Source: Variovorax paradoxus (GTDB lineage: Bacteria; Pseudomonadota; Gammaproteobacteria; Burkholderiales; Burkholderiaceae_C). From it: DNA of 64,000 nucleotides. The position numbers were made by a program, and so were the translations under genes. Location of the stretch: assembly GCA_016806145.1 (NCBI GenBank), contig CP063167.1, forward strand, positions 2,414,501 to 2,478,500. The letters are read 5' to 3'. A model generated the notes under the pieces. It was not told the origin of the DNA. It made no database searches and saw only the letters and a list, made by a program, of their open reading frames with translations. Below, piece by piece: positions 32,728 through 42,526 of this stretch. Positions within the stretch are counted from its first letter, which is position 1, and each line of letters begins with the position of its first letter.

Positions 32728-34293
32728 TCACGATTTCCAGACCTCGTCGAAGCGCATCGACCAGAATTGCGAGTGGTTGCGCAGGTCGTGCACGTTGGGC
32801 TTGTGGATCAGCAAGTTGCGCCGTCCGCCCGCGGACAGGGTCGGCACCTCGTCGCGCAGGATCTCCTGCATGCGCACGTAGTTCGCGCGCCGCTTCTCGG
32901 CGGAGGGCTCGGCCAGCGACTTCTGGTAGAGCGCCATGTACTCGTCGCAGCCCGCGCCACGCCAGTAGCCGCTCTCGTTGTTGTCGGGCCGCAGCCGGTA
33001 CAGGCTCACGCCGGGATTGCGCGGGCCGGCCGGCGTGTAGGCGAAGCGGTGCTTGCGCGTCTTCTCGGCATCCTCGACGCGCCACTGGCGATAGCCGTCG
33101 CTCGGCCGCTGCTCGATCGGCAGCACGATGCCGGCCTCCTTGACCGATTCGGCCAGCACCTGGAACACGCGCGGCACCTCGGGCCAGGTGGGTGCGAAGT
33201 AGAAGGTCGGCAGCTTCACGCCGTTGGGGTGGCCGGCCTCGGCCAGCAGTGCGCGTGCGCGTGCCACGTCGTGCATGCGCTGCAGCGGCTGGAAGGCGGC
33301 ATTGGCCGGCGTCAGGTGCGAGTCGTTGCCGACCCAGCCGGCCTTCTTGCCGTAGACGATGCGGATGATCTTCTCGCGGTCGGCCGCCAGCGCCAGGGCC
33401 TGCCGCACGCGCTTGTCGTCGAGCGGCGATCCCGCCACCTTGGGGATCACCATCAGCGCCTGGTCGCCGCTGCTCGACAGGCTGTACTTGAGGTCGGGCG
33501 TGCGCTCGAGGTCGGGCAGCAGGCCGGGGTCGACGCCGATCACGGCATCGAACAGGCCGCCGCGGAATCCGTTCAGCGCGCCTTCCATTCGGCCGGGCGA
33601 GCTCACGACCTCGAGGCGGTCGAGATAGGGGAAGCCGGCGCGCCAGTACTTCTCGTTGCGCTCGAGGATGATGCGGCGCTTGGGATCGAGGCTCGCGATC
33701 CGGAACGGCCCGGTGCCGATGCCCGAGAGGCCGATCGCGTCCTTCTCGGCCGCCGGCATGATCATCAGGTGGTATTCGGCGAGCACGTAGGGGAACTCGC
33801 TGTTCGGCGCGTCCAGCGTCATGCGCACCTTCCTGCCGACCTTCTCGACCTTGACGATCTGCTTGGCGTAGCCGGTCGCGGTCTGGTGGAAGCGGTAGGA
33901 CGACACCACGTCGTCGGCCATCATCTCGCGGCCGTCGTGGAACAGCACGCCCTCGCGCAGCGTGATGTCCCAGACCTTGAGGTCGGCGCTCGGCTCCCAG
34001 GCCGTGGCGAGCTCGGGTTGCACCTCGAGGTTCTCGTCGACCCAGGTCAGCGCGTTGTAGGCGCTGCGGTTGTTGAGGTCGAGCCAGTGCTGGGGATGAC
34101 GGCCGGTGCGCGCATCGCCCATCCGGTTGTTCGGGTAGGTGTTGGTGTAGACGAAGGTGCCGCCGCGCTTGGGGGCGGCCTGGGCCGCCCGCGGAAAGAG
34201 CAGCTCGCCGAGCGAAAGCGCGGCGCCGGCGCCGGCGCCCGTCAGCAATCGGCGGCGCATGGCGTCGATCGGGCAGTTGTCGTTGGGTCTCAT
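32728..34293 (-). CDS. Extracellular solute-binding protein, family 5 (peptide/nickel type)
   Basis: A 521-residue periplasmic binding protein of the SBP_bac_5 family. The N-terminus carries a Tat-like signal (MRRRLLTGAGAGAALS, ending RAAQA). The mature part begins with the family hallmark PKRGGTFVYTN and includes ELATAWEPSADLKVWDITLREGVLFHDG. It binds the cargo and delivers it to the two permeases encoded next. The ribosome-binding site AGGAGA precedes ATG 34293. The family binds peptides, nickel chelates, sugars and opines; here the enzymes encoded upstream argue for a phosphonate-containing ligand, such as a conjugated aminophosphonate. That is inference; dedicated phosphonate importers normally use PhnD-type binding proteins. 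Confidence 0.88.
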   Translation of the reverse strand: MRPNDNCPIDAMRRRLLTGAGAGAALSLGELLFPRAAQAAPKRGGTFVYTNTYPNNRMGDARTGRHPQHWLDLNNRSAYNALTWVDENLEVQPELATAWEPSADLKVWDITLREGVLFHDGREMMADDVVSSYRFHQTATGYAKQIVKVEKVGRKVRMTLDAPNSEFPYVLAEYHLMIMPAAEKDAIGLSGIGTGPFRIASLDPKRRIILERNEKYWRAGFPYLDRLEVVSSPGRMEGALNGFRGGLFDAVIGVDPGLLPDLERTPDLKYSLSSSGDQALMVIPKVAGSPLDDKRVRQALALAADREKIIRIVYGKKAGWVGNDSHLTPANAAFQPLQRMHDVARARALLAEAGHPNGVKLPTFYFAPTWPEVPRVFQVLAESVKEAGIVLPIEQRPSDGYRQWRVEDAEKTRKHRFAYTPAGPRNPGVSLYRLRPDNNESGYWRGAGCDEYMALYQKSLAEPSAEKRRANYVRMQEILRDEVPTLSAGGRRNLLIHKPNVHDLRNHSQFWSMRFDEVWKS

Positions 34294-34345
34294 CGTGTCT
34301 CCTGGCAGTCATCGGGCGCCTGGTCGGCGCTCTTCGGTTCGCGCT

Positions 34346-34372
34346 GCCTCGCATCGCATGTCGATGCGAGGC
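34346..34372. other. 11-bp perfect stem-loop between phnY and the binding-protein gene
   Basis: GCCTCGCATCG pairs with CGATGCGAGGC around a five-base loop. There is no U-run on either strand, so it is not a standard terminator. Lying between two genes of one operon and just upstream of the abundant binding-protein mRNA, it may be an RNA-processing or stabilising element that adjusts relative expression. Confidence 0.6.
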
Positions 34373-34402
34373 GGCGCGCCGTTCAATCCATTGTCGGTGG
34401 GC

Positions 34403-35848
34403 TCACCATGGCAGCGAGAGCGTCTTGCAGTTGGTGAACGACTTGATCGCCTCCTGCACCCCTTCCTTGTAGCCAAGGCCCGAGTCCTTGATGCCGCCGA
34501 AGGGCGTGAGCTCGATCCGGTAGCCCGGCACCTCCCAGAGGTTGACGGTGCCGACCTTGAGTTCCTTGGCGAAGCGCATCACGTCGTCCATGCGGTTGGT
34601 GCAGATGCCCGACGAGAGGCCGAAGGCGGTGCCGTTCGACATCGCGATGGCCTCGTCGATGTTGGCGAAGCGCAGGATCGGCGACACCGGGCCGAAGGTC
34701 TCCTCGCGCACCACGGTCATCTCGGGTCGCACCCGGTCGAGCACCGTCGGCGCGTACAGCGCGCCCTCGCGCTCGTTGCCGGCCAGCAGCCGCGCGCCCT
34801 GCGCGACCGCCTCGTCCACCACCGCCTGGAAGCGGCGGGCCGCGGCCTCGTCGATCACCGTGCCCATGTCGTTGCCCGCGTCCATCGGATCACCGAACTT
34901 CCAGGCACGGGTCTTGGCCACCACGCGCTCGGTGAATTCGGCGGCCACCTTCTCGTGCACCAGCATGCGCTTGACGGCGGTGCAGCGCTGGCCCGAATTC
35001 TTGTAGGAGCCCTGCACGGCGAGGTCGCTGGCGCGGTCGAGGTCGGCGTCGTCCATCACGATCAGCGGATCGTTGCCGCCGAGCTCGAGCACGATGCGCC
35101 GGTAGCCGGCCTTGTTCGCGATGTATTTGCCGATCTCGACGCCGCCGGTGAAGGTGATGAGCTCCACGTGGCGGTGGGTCAGCAGCTCGTCGGCGATCTC
35201 GCGCGGGTCGCCCGTGATCACCTGCAGCATCTCGGGCGGCAGGCCGGCCTCGTACAGCAGGTCCGCGAAGTACAGCGCCGACAGCGGCACCTTCTCCGAG
35301 GGCTTGAGCACCATGCGGTTGTTGGTCGCGACCGAGGGCACCACCTTGTGCGCCACCTGGTTCATCGGGTGGTTGAAGGGCGTGATGGCGGTGATCACGC
35401 CCAGGAGCGGCTCGCGCGTGGTGATCACCTTGCGCTGCTTGCCGTGCGGCGTGAGGTCGCACGAGAACACCTGGCCGTCGTCGCGCAGCGCCTCGTTGGC
35501 GCCGAAGTTCAGCACGTCGGCCACGCGGCCGATCTCGTAGATGCTGTCCTTCTTCGACAGGCCCGACTCGCTGGTGATCAGCGTGGAGGCCTCGTCGGTG
35601 CGCGCGCGCAGCAGCAGCGCGGCACGGTTGAGGATCGCGGAGCGCTCGTAGCGCGACAGGCGCGGCACGTAGGCGTGCGCGATCTCGTAGGCACGCCGCA
35701 CGTCCTCCAGCGTGGCCATGGCGACGGTGCCCACCGTCTCGCCGGTGTAGGGGTTGCGCACGGCGATCGTGCGCGGCGTGTGGACCTTCTCGCCGCCGAT
35801 GCGCAGCGCTTCGGCGCGGATGTCCTGTCTGTCGAGAATGGCGTTCAT
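34403..35848 (-). CDS. phnY: Phosphonoacetaldehyde dehydrogenase
   Basis: A 481-residue NAD-dependent aldehyde dehydrogenase. Catalytic features are Cys289 in SGQRCTAVK, Glu255 in LELGGND and the FNHP motif with His160. Arg108 (EIGRV) and Arg288, directly before the cysteine, occupy the positions that bind the phosphonate group in the characterised Sinorhizobium PhnY, which separates this enzyme from ordinary aldehyde dehydrogenases. It oxidises phosphonoacetaldehyde to phosphonoacetate, the substrate of PhnA encoded in the same operon. ATG 35848 has AAGGAGG upstream and overlaps the preceding stop by four bases. Confidence 0.9.
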   Translation of the reverse strand: MNAILDRQDIRAEALRIGGEKVHTPRTIAVRNPYTGETVGTVAMATLEDVRRAYEIAHAYVPRLSRYERSAILNRAALLLRARTDEASTLITSESGLSKKDSIYEIGRVADVLNFGANEALRDDGQVFSCDLTPHGKQRKVITTREPLLGVITAITPFNHPMNQVAHKVVPSVATNNRMVLKPSEKVPLSALYFADLLYEAGLPPEMLQVITGDPREIADELLTHRHVELITFTGGVEIGKYIANKAGYRRIVLELGGNDPLIVMDDADLDRASDLAVQGSYKNSGQRCTAVKRMLVHEKVAAEFTERVVAKTRAWKFGDPMDAGNDMGTVIDEAAARRFQAVVDEAVAQGARLLAGNEREGALYAPTVLDRVRPEMTVVREETFGPVSPILRFANIDEAIAMSNGTAFGLSSGICTNRMDDVMRFAKELKVGTVNLWEVPGYRIELTPFGGIKDSGLGYKEGVQEAIKSFTNCKTLSLPW

Positions 35849-36942
35849 GCCGCCTCCTTCTGTGGGGTGCCGATGAAGTTCTTGCCGCGCGCGCCGGTCA
35901 GCGCATGCGCGACCATGCGGTCGGCCTGCTCGCTCGACACGCCGTAGTCCGAGAAATGCGTCTTGACGCCCAGGCGCTCGATGAAGTCCGAGAGCCGTTG
36001 CGGTGCGCGGTCCAGCGGGCCGAGCGCGCGCTCGAGCACCGCGTCGCGGCCGGCGTCCTGCCCGATCGCGCGCCGCAGCACCATCGGCAGCGGGAACGAG
36101 CAGGCGATGCCGTGCGGCAGGCCGTAGCGCAGGGTCATCTCGTAGGAGATGGAATGCGCGAGCGCGGTGCGGGTGTTCGAGAACGCCATGCCGGCCTGCA
36201 GCGCGGCCAGCGCCATGCGGGCGCGCAGCTCGAGGTCGTCGAGCTTCTCCATCAGGAGCGGCAGGGTCTCGAAGATCTGCTGCACCGCCGCGACCGCGAA
36301 GGTGTCGGACAGCGCGTTCGCATTCACGTTCCAGATCGCCTCGAGCGCATGCGACAGCGCGTCGAGCCCGCTTTGCAGCGTCACCGAGGCCGGCAGCGAG
36401 AGCATCAGCTCAGGGTCGACGATCGCGATGCTGGGCCAGGTCTCGGCAAGGTGCAGCGAATGCTTGCGCTGCGCCTCGCGGTCCCAGATCGTGGCCCAGG
36501 GCGTGACCTCGCTGCCGGTGCCCGCGGTCGTCGGCACCGCGATCAGCGTCTTCACGCGCGCCGGAACGAAGGGCCCGCCCGCGGCCAGGGCCGCCACCAG
36601 GTCGTCGAAGCGGCCGCTCTGTGTGCCGACCATCAGCGCCTTGGCGGTGTCGATCGCGCTGCCGCCGCCGACCGCGACCAGCACCTCGGCCTGCTGCGCC
36701 TCACTCCAGAACGCCTCGTAGAGCGCCCGCAGTTCGGCCACGTCGGGGTTCGGCAGCACGGCGTCGATCACGCCGGCCAGGCCGTCGCCGAGCAGGGCCT
36801 GCAGCCGGTCGACGAGCCCGAAGCGGCGCGCCTCCGGAAAGGTCACGACCACGGCCTTGCGGCCGGCCAGCAGCTTCGGCAGGGACGACAGGGCCCCTGC
36901 CCCGTACACGCTGCGCACGGGATTGAAGAATTCCTGGGACAT
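35845..36942 (-). CDS. Iron-containing alcohol dehydrogenase (phosphonoacetaldehyde reductase-like)
   Basis: A 365-residue member of the iron-dependent alcohol dehydrogenases. It has the NAD-binding VAVGGGSAIDTAKAL, the TTAGTGSEVT loop, and the metal ligands in SGLDALSHALEA and AHSISYEMTLRYGLPHG. Related enzymes in phosphonate gene clusters interconvert phosphonoacetaldehyde and 2-hydroxyethylphosphonate. Placed between phnA and phnY, the likely role is to oxidise 2-hydroxyethylphosphonate to phosphonoacetaldehyde, which phnY then oxidises. This would give the pathway an entry point that does not need a transaminase. Direction and substrate are inference from context. Confidence 0.8.
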   Translation of the reverse strand: MSQEFFNPVRSVYGAGALSSLPKLLAGRKAVVVTFPEARRFGLVDRLQALLGDGLAGVIDAVLPNPDVAELRALYEAFWSEAQQAEVLVAVGGGSAIDTAKALMVGTQSGRFDDLVAALAAGGPFVPARVKTLIAVPTTAGTGSEVTPWATIWDREAQRKHSLHLAETWPSIAIVDPELMLSLPASVTLQSGLDALSHALEAIWNVNANALSDTFAVAAVQQIFETLPLLMEKLDDLELRARMALAALQAGMAFSNTRTALAHSISYEMTLRYGLPHGIACSFPLPMVLRRAIGQDAGRDAVLERALGPLDRAPQRLSDFIERLGVKTHFSDYGVSSEQADRMVAHALTGARGKNFIGTPQKEAA

Positions 36943-36952
36943 CTGGGCCTCT

Positions 36953-38284
<1,332 letters not shown>

Positions 38285-38301
38285 TCAAGTTTTTCGGGCA
38301 A

Positions 38302-38322
38302 TGTATTGAGCAGAGCTATACA
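38302..38322. promoter_or_regulatory. TGTAT-N11-ATACA inverted repeat upstream of phnA
   Basis: The phnA leader region (38192-38363, 172 bp) contains a symmetrical TGTAT...ATACA pair with 11 bases between, about 110 bp before the phnA ATG and facing the operon promoter region. LysR- or GntR-type regulators bind such dyads. No regulator gene is adjacent, so the protein involved is unknown. Confidence 0.35.
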
Positions 38323-38334
38323 TGGCCCGGGAAA

Positions 38335-38356
38335 GTACGGAGGCGCCGCTCCGTAC
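38335..38356 (-). terminator. Likely terminator of the amidase transcript
   Basis: GTACGGAG and CTCCGTAC form an 8-bp stem around a six-base loop, starting 8 bp after the amidase stop codon. On the minus strand the stem is followed by a short TTT. It would separate the amide operon from the phnA operon transcribed in the same direction. The weak U-tract keeps confidence moderate. Confidence 0.5.
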
Positions 38357-38363
38357 GCTGCCC

Positions 38364-39905
38364 TCAGTCGACCGCGAGCCGCGGCGCCTTGCGATGCCGC
38401 GTCGCCGTCTCGTAGTCGTGCGCCAGCGCGAGCAGGGTTGCCTCGCTCCACAGCGGCCCGACGAACAGCAGCCCGAACGGCGCGCCCGAGGCGTAGTAGC
38501 CCGCGGGCACCGTCACGGCCGGCAGGCCCGCGATGTTGAGCTCGCCCACCGTGGTCTCCTGGATCGTGCCGCCGCGCGTGACCGGCAGCTCCTCGCGCAT
38601 CTGCGGGAACACCAGCGCGTCGAGCTTCTCGCGCGCGAACACCGCATCGACGATGCGCAAGTAGGCCTCCTTGAGCGCGATGAAGTCCGACAGGTCGGGC
38701 GGCGTGGTCGGCGACTTCAGCGCGGCCGCGAACTGCGGCAGGTTGTGCAGGTAGCTCAGCACGCCGCCGGGCGCGAAGGCGGACTCCTTCTCGGTCGCCT
38801 TCGCGAAATCGGCGAAGGACTTGAGCGCCGCGTCGGGGCCCAGCCGCTCGAGGTATTTCTGCAGGTCGTAGGGCACCGACTCCATGCCGCGCGCATCGAA
38901 GTTCGTGAGCGGCAGCGTGGGCTGGCGCAGCTGCGCGAAGCCGGTGCCGGCGAAGGGATCGTCGACCAGCACCGCGCCGCGCTGCACGAGCTCCTTCGCG
39001 GCACGCGCATAGAGCTCGCCCGCCTCGGCCGACAGCGGCTGGGTGCGCCAGCCCGGGCCGTACAGGCCGATGCGCGCACCCGCGAGGCTGCGGCTGCCGA
39101 ACTGCGCGGTATAGCCGCCCACCGGCTTCTTGCCGACGCCGGCCAAGGTCTTCGGATCTTCCGGCGAATAGCCCGCGAGCACGTCGAGGCACAGCGCCGC
39201 GTCCTTCACGGTGCGCGCGATCGGGCCCACCACGTCGCGGTTGCCCGACAGCGGCATCACGCCGGCATTGGGCACCAGGCCAATGGTGGGCTTGATGCCG
39301 ACCAGGTCCTGCGCCGAGGCCGGGTTCTGGATCGAGCCGCCGGTCTCCTCGGCCAGGCCCAGCACGGCCATGCTGGCGCCGACCGCGGTGGCCGTGCCCG
39401 CGCTGCTGCCGCCGGGCACGCGATCGGGCAGCACCACGTTGAGCGTGGGGCCGGCCCAGCTGTCGTCGGCATGCGTGCCGGTGTGGCTCAGCACCGGCAC
39501 GTTGGTCTTGCCGAGGATGACGGCGCCGGCCGCGCGCATGCGCGCCACCACGGGCGCGTCGGTGGCGGGCATCAGGTCGACGCCGCCGCTCTTGCCGTGC
39601 AGCAGCGACCAGCCGGCCGTGGTCGGGAAGCCGACCATGTCCATCGGGTCCTTGACGACCACGGGCACGCCCGCGAGCGGGCCGAGCGCCTCGCCGGCCG
39701 CGCGCCGGCGGTCGATGGCGCGTGCATCGTCGATGGCCTCGTCGTTGAGGAAGATGATGGCGTTGTAGCGCCCGTTCCAGGTCTCGATCTGCGCGAGGCA
39801 GGCGCGGGCGAGCGACTCGGCCGTGAAACTGCCGTTGCGAAAGCCTTCCTGCACGGTGTCGACGGTCAGCGTGGCGAGGTCGATGGTGGGGGGGGTCTGG
39901 CTCAT
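38364..39905 (-). CDS. Amidase signature-family hydrolase
   Basis: A 513-residue amidase. The Ser-cisSer-Lys triad is visible: Lys in VVVKDPMDM (about residue 77), the glycine/serine-rich PGGSSAGTATAVG, and the nucleophile segment EETGGSIQNPAS, which differs slightly from the usual DTGGSIR but keeps the catalytic serine. No signal peptide is present. It closes the amiC-amiR-urtABCDE unit, 55 bp after urtE, and should hydrolyse the amide brought in by that transporter to ammonia and a carboxylic acid. A clear AGGAG precedes ATG 39905. The exact substrate cannot be read from sequence. Confidence 0.85.
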   Translation of the reverse strand: MSQTPPTIDLATLTVDTVQEGFRNGSFTAESLARACLAQIETWNGRYNAIIFLNDEAIDDARAIDRRRAAGEALGPLAGVPVVVKDPMDMVGFPTTAGWSLLHGKSGGVDLMPATDAPVVARMRAAGAVILGKTNVPVLSHTGTHADDSWAGPTLNVVLPDRVPGGSSAGTATAVGASMAVLGLAEETGGSIQNPASAQDLVGIKPTIGLVPNAGVMPLSGNRDVVGPIARTVKDAALCLDVLAGYSPEDPKTLAGVGKKPVGGYTAQFGSRSLAGARIGLYGPGWRTQPLSAEAGELYARAAKELVQRGAVLVDDPFAGTGFAQLRQPTLPLTNFDARGMESVPYDLQKYLERLGPDAALKSFADFAKATEKESAFAPGGVLSYLHNLPQFAAALKSPTTPPDLSDFIALKEAYLRIVDAVFAREKLDALVFPQMREELPVTRGGTIQETTVGELNIAGLPAVTVPAGYYASGAPFGLLFVGPLWSEATLLALAHDYETATRHRKAPRLAVD

Positions 39906-39960
39906 GGCGAAGAAACTCCTCGTGAATGCGGTGGATGAAGAGGGAGACAAAAAGGGGAAG

Positions 39961-40653
39961 TCAGAAGGTCATGTGGCGATCGATGATCTCGTCGCTCAGC
40001 TGCTCGATGGGACCGCTCTCGACGATGGTTCCCTTCTCGAACATGGCGAAGCCGCTGGCCACGCGGCGCACGAAGTCGATGTTCTGCTCGACCAGCACCA
40101 TCGTCAGCCCGAGCTCGCGGTTCATGCGCGCGATCGCGGCCTCGATCTCCTGCACCACCGAGGGCTGGATGCCCTCGTTGGGTTCGTCGAGCAGCATCAC
40201 GCTCGGTTGCGCCGCGAGTGCGCGCGCGAGTGCGAGCTGCTGCTGCTGGCCGCCCGACAGCACGCCGCCCGGGCGGTCGAGGTTGGCCGCCAGGTACGGG
40301 AACAGCTCGAGCGCCAGCGGCGGGATCGCGCGCGGCCCGCGGCCCGAGAAGGCGCCCATCAGGATGTTCTGGCGCACGCTGAAGTCCGGGATGATCTCGC
40401 GCCCCTGCGGCACGTAGGCGATGCCGCCGCGCGCGCGCAGGTGCGTGGGCAGCCCGTCGATGCGCAGGCCGTCGAGTTCGATGCGGCCCGTGGCGCGCAC
40501 CATGCTGCCCATCAGGGTGCGCAGCAGCGTGGTCTTGCCCATGCCGTTGCGCCCGAGGATGGCGGTGATCTTCCCCTTCGGGATGGAGAGGCTCACGTCC
40601 TGCAGCGCGTGGCTGCGGCCGTAGTAGCTGTCGACGTTGGCGAGTGTCAGCAT
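39961..40653 (-). CDS. urtE: Urea/short-chain amide ABC transporter ATPase, UrtE-like
   Basis: A 230-residue ATPase of the LivF/UrtE type with Walker A GRNGMGKTT, signature LSGGQQQQLALARAL and Walker B MLLDEPNEGI. The DEPNEGIQPS sequence is characteristic of UrtE. It pairs with UrtD to energise the importer. Its start overlaps the end of urtD by seven bases. Confidence 0.9.
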   Translation of the reverse strand: MLTLANVDSYYGRSHALQDVSLSIPKGKITAILGRNGMGKTTLLRTLMGSMVRATGRIELDGLRIDGLPTHLRARGGIAYVPQGREIIPDFSVRQNILMGAFSGRGPRAIPPLALELFPYLAANLDRPGGVLSGGQQQQLALARALAAQPSVMLLDEPNEGIQPSVVQEIEAAIARMNRELGLTMVLVEQNIDFVRRVASGFAMFEKGTIVESGPIEQLSDEIIDRHMTF

Positions 40654-41405
40654 GTTGATGCGATTCCGTGGGATCCGAGGTAGGCCTGCCGGACGCGCGC
40701 ATCGCGTTCGATCTCGGCGACGCTGCCCTCGGCCAGCACGCGGCCCAGGTGCAGCACGGTGATGCGCTCGGCGATGTCGCGCACGAAGGCCATGTCGTGC
40801 TCCACCACCAGGATGGTGTGGCGCCCGCGCAGGCTCTTGAGGATCTGCGCGGTCTTGCGCGTCTCGCCGGCCGTCATGCCGGCCGTGGGTTCGTCGAGCA
40901 GGATCACCTTCGGCTGCTGCGCGATCAGAAGGCCCAGCTCCAGCCACTGCGTCTGGCCATGGCTCAGGTCGCCGGCCTGCTGCTGCTGCACCTCCTCGAG
41001 GCCGGCCAGCGCCAGGATCTCGTCGACGCGGCGGTCGGTCTCGCGCCCGAAACCCCAGCGCAGGTTGCGCAGGATCGAGGGCTCGCGGCTCGCGGCCACG
41101 CACAGGTTGTGGCGCACCGTGAGCTCGCGGAACACGCTCGGGATCTGGAACTTGCGGCCGATGCCCGCGCGCGCGATCCGGTACTCAGGCCAGTTCGTGA
41201 GGTCGCGGCCGTGCAACTCGACCCGGCCCTCGGTGCTGCGCGTCTTGCCCGAGACCAGGTCCATCAGCGTGGTCTTGCCGGCGCCGTTGGCGCCCAGCAG
41301 CACGCGCAGCTCGCCCTCGGCCACGCGCAGCGACACGCCGTCCACCGCCTTGAAGCCGCCGAAGCTCACGCCCAGCGCATGCAGTTCGAGTGCGATGTCG
41401 CTCAT
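40647..41405 (-). CDS. urtD: Urea/short-chain amide ABC transporter ATPase, UrtD-like
   Basis: A 252-residue LivG/UrtD-type ATPase with Walker A GANGAGKTT, the GRKFQIPSVF segment, the UrtD-type signature LSHGQTQWLELG and Walker B ILLDEPTAGM. LSHGQ instead of LSGGQ is normal for UrtD. It overlaps urtC by four bases (ATGA). Confidence 0.9.
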   Translation of the reverse strand: MSDIALELHALGVSFGGFKAVDGVSLRVAEGELRVLLGANGAGKTTLMDLVSGKTRSTEGRVELHGRDLTNWPEYRIARAGIGRKFQIPSVFRELTVRHNLCVAASREPSILRNLRWGFGRETDRRVDEILALAGLEEVQQQQAGDLSHGQTQWLELGLLIAQQPKVILLDEPTAGMTAGETRKTAQILKSLRGRHTILVVEHDMAFVRDIAERITVLHLGRVLAEGSVAEIERDARVRQAYLGSHGIASTC

Positions 41406-42526
41406 GGCGCACCTCCGCCAGCACGGCGCTGGCCGATGCGCTCGAGCAGCTCGTGCGCCCAGCCCGCCATGCCCTTGGGCAGGTACAGCACCACCAGCAC
41501 GAAGGTCAGCCCCACGATCACGCGCCAGGCCTCGACCAGCGACTGGGTCTCGCTCGCCGTGGCCTCGAGCATGTTGATCAGGATCGCGCCGATGCAGGCG
41601 CCCAGCAGCGAGGCGCGCCCGCCCACCGCGGCCCACACCACCATGGTGATCGAGAAGCTCAGGTCCATGAAGGTGGGCGAGGCGAACTCGGCCACCACCA
41701 CGTAGAGCATCCCGGCCACCGCGGCGATGGCCGCCGACAGCGCGAAGAAGAAGGTCTGGTAGTGCGCCACGTCGAAGCCCAGGTAGCGTGCGCGCTGCGG
41801 ATCGCCCGAGGTGGCGCGCAGGATCACGCCGGCGCGGGTGGCGAGCAGTGCGCGCGCACCGACCAGCACCACGGCGAGCACGCCCGCGACCAGGTAGTAG
41901 GTCGACACGCCGTAGGGATCGAGCTCGTGCCCCGCGATGCGCAGCCAGGCCAGGTCCGACAGCCCGTTGAAGCCGTTGGTGATCGGCTGCGCGTCGACCA
42001 GCAGCAGGCGCACCAGCAGCACCAGGGCGAGCGTGACGATCGACACGAACACGCCCGCGATGCGCTTGCGGAACAGCAGCGCGCCGAGCACGAAGGCCAC
42101 CAGCGCCGGCAGCAGCAGGCCCATGGCGAGGCCGAACCCCTGCGACTGGAACGGCTGCCACAGGAAGGCGCCCGGGTTGATGCAGCACAGGTCGACGGTG
42201 GCGCCGGGCTGCGCGTTCGACAGCATGAAGTCCGGCACCGGGTTGGCACCGCCATGCTGCAGGCTGGTGGGGCTGGCCATCTTCAGCGACATGGCCAGCA
42301 TGTAGGCGCCGAGGCCGAAGAACAGCCCCTGCCCGAGGTTGAGGATGCCGGCATAGCCCCAGCTCATGGCGACGGCGATGCCGAGCATGCCGAACACCAG
42401 GTACTTGGCGAGCCGGTTGAGCCAGAAGCCGTCGAGCACCAGCGGTGCCAGCGCGACCAGGGCCAGGAACAGTGCGTAGGCGGCGAAGGTCGCGCGCCGG
42501 TCCAGAGGAGTGCCCATGCCGTTCAC
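41402..42526 (-). CDS. urtC: Urea/short-chain amide ABC transporter permease, UrtC-like
   Basis: A 374-residue LivM-type permease with about ten membrane helices. The extended periplasmic loop after the third helix (around GATVDLCCINPGAFLWQPF) is typical of UrtC. The coupling loop GVILRATSGDPQRARYLGFD contacts the ATPases. An ATG nine bases inside the frame is also possible; the first ATG overlaps urtB. Confidence 0.9.
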   Translation of the reverse strand: MNGMGTPLDRRATFAAYALFLALVALAPLVLDGFWLNRLAKYLVFGMLGIAVAMSWGYAGILNLGQGLFFGLGAYMLAMSLKMASPTSLQHGGANPVPDFMLSNAQPGATVDLCCINPGAFLWQPFQSQGFGLAMGLLLPALVAFVLGALLFRKRIAGVFVSIVTLALVLLVRLLLVDAQPITNGFNGLSDLAWLRIAGHELDPYGVSTYYLVAGVLAVVLVGARALLATRAGVILRATSGDPQRARYLGFDVAHYQTFFFALSAAIAAVAGMLYVVVAEFASPTFMDLSFSITMVVWAAVGGRASLLGACIGAILINMLEATASETQSLVEAWRVIVGLTFVLVVLYLPKGMAGWAHELLERIGQRRAGGGAP

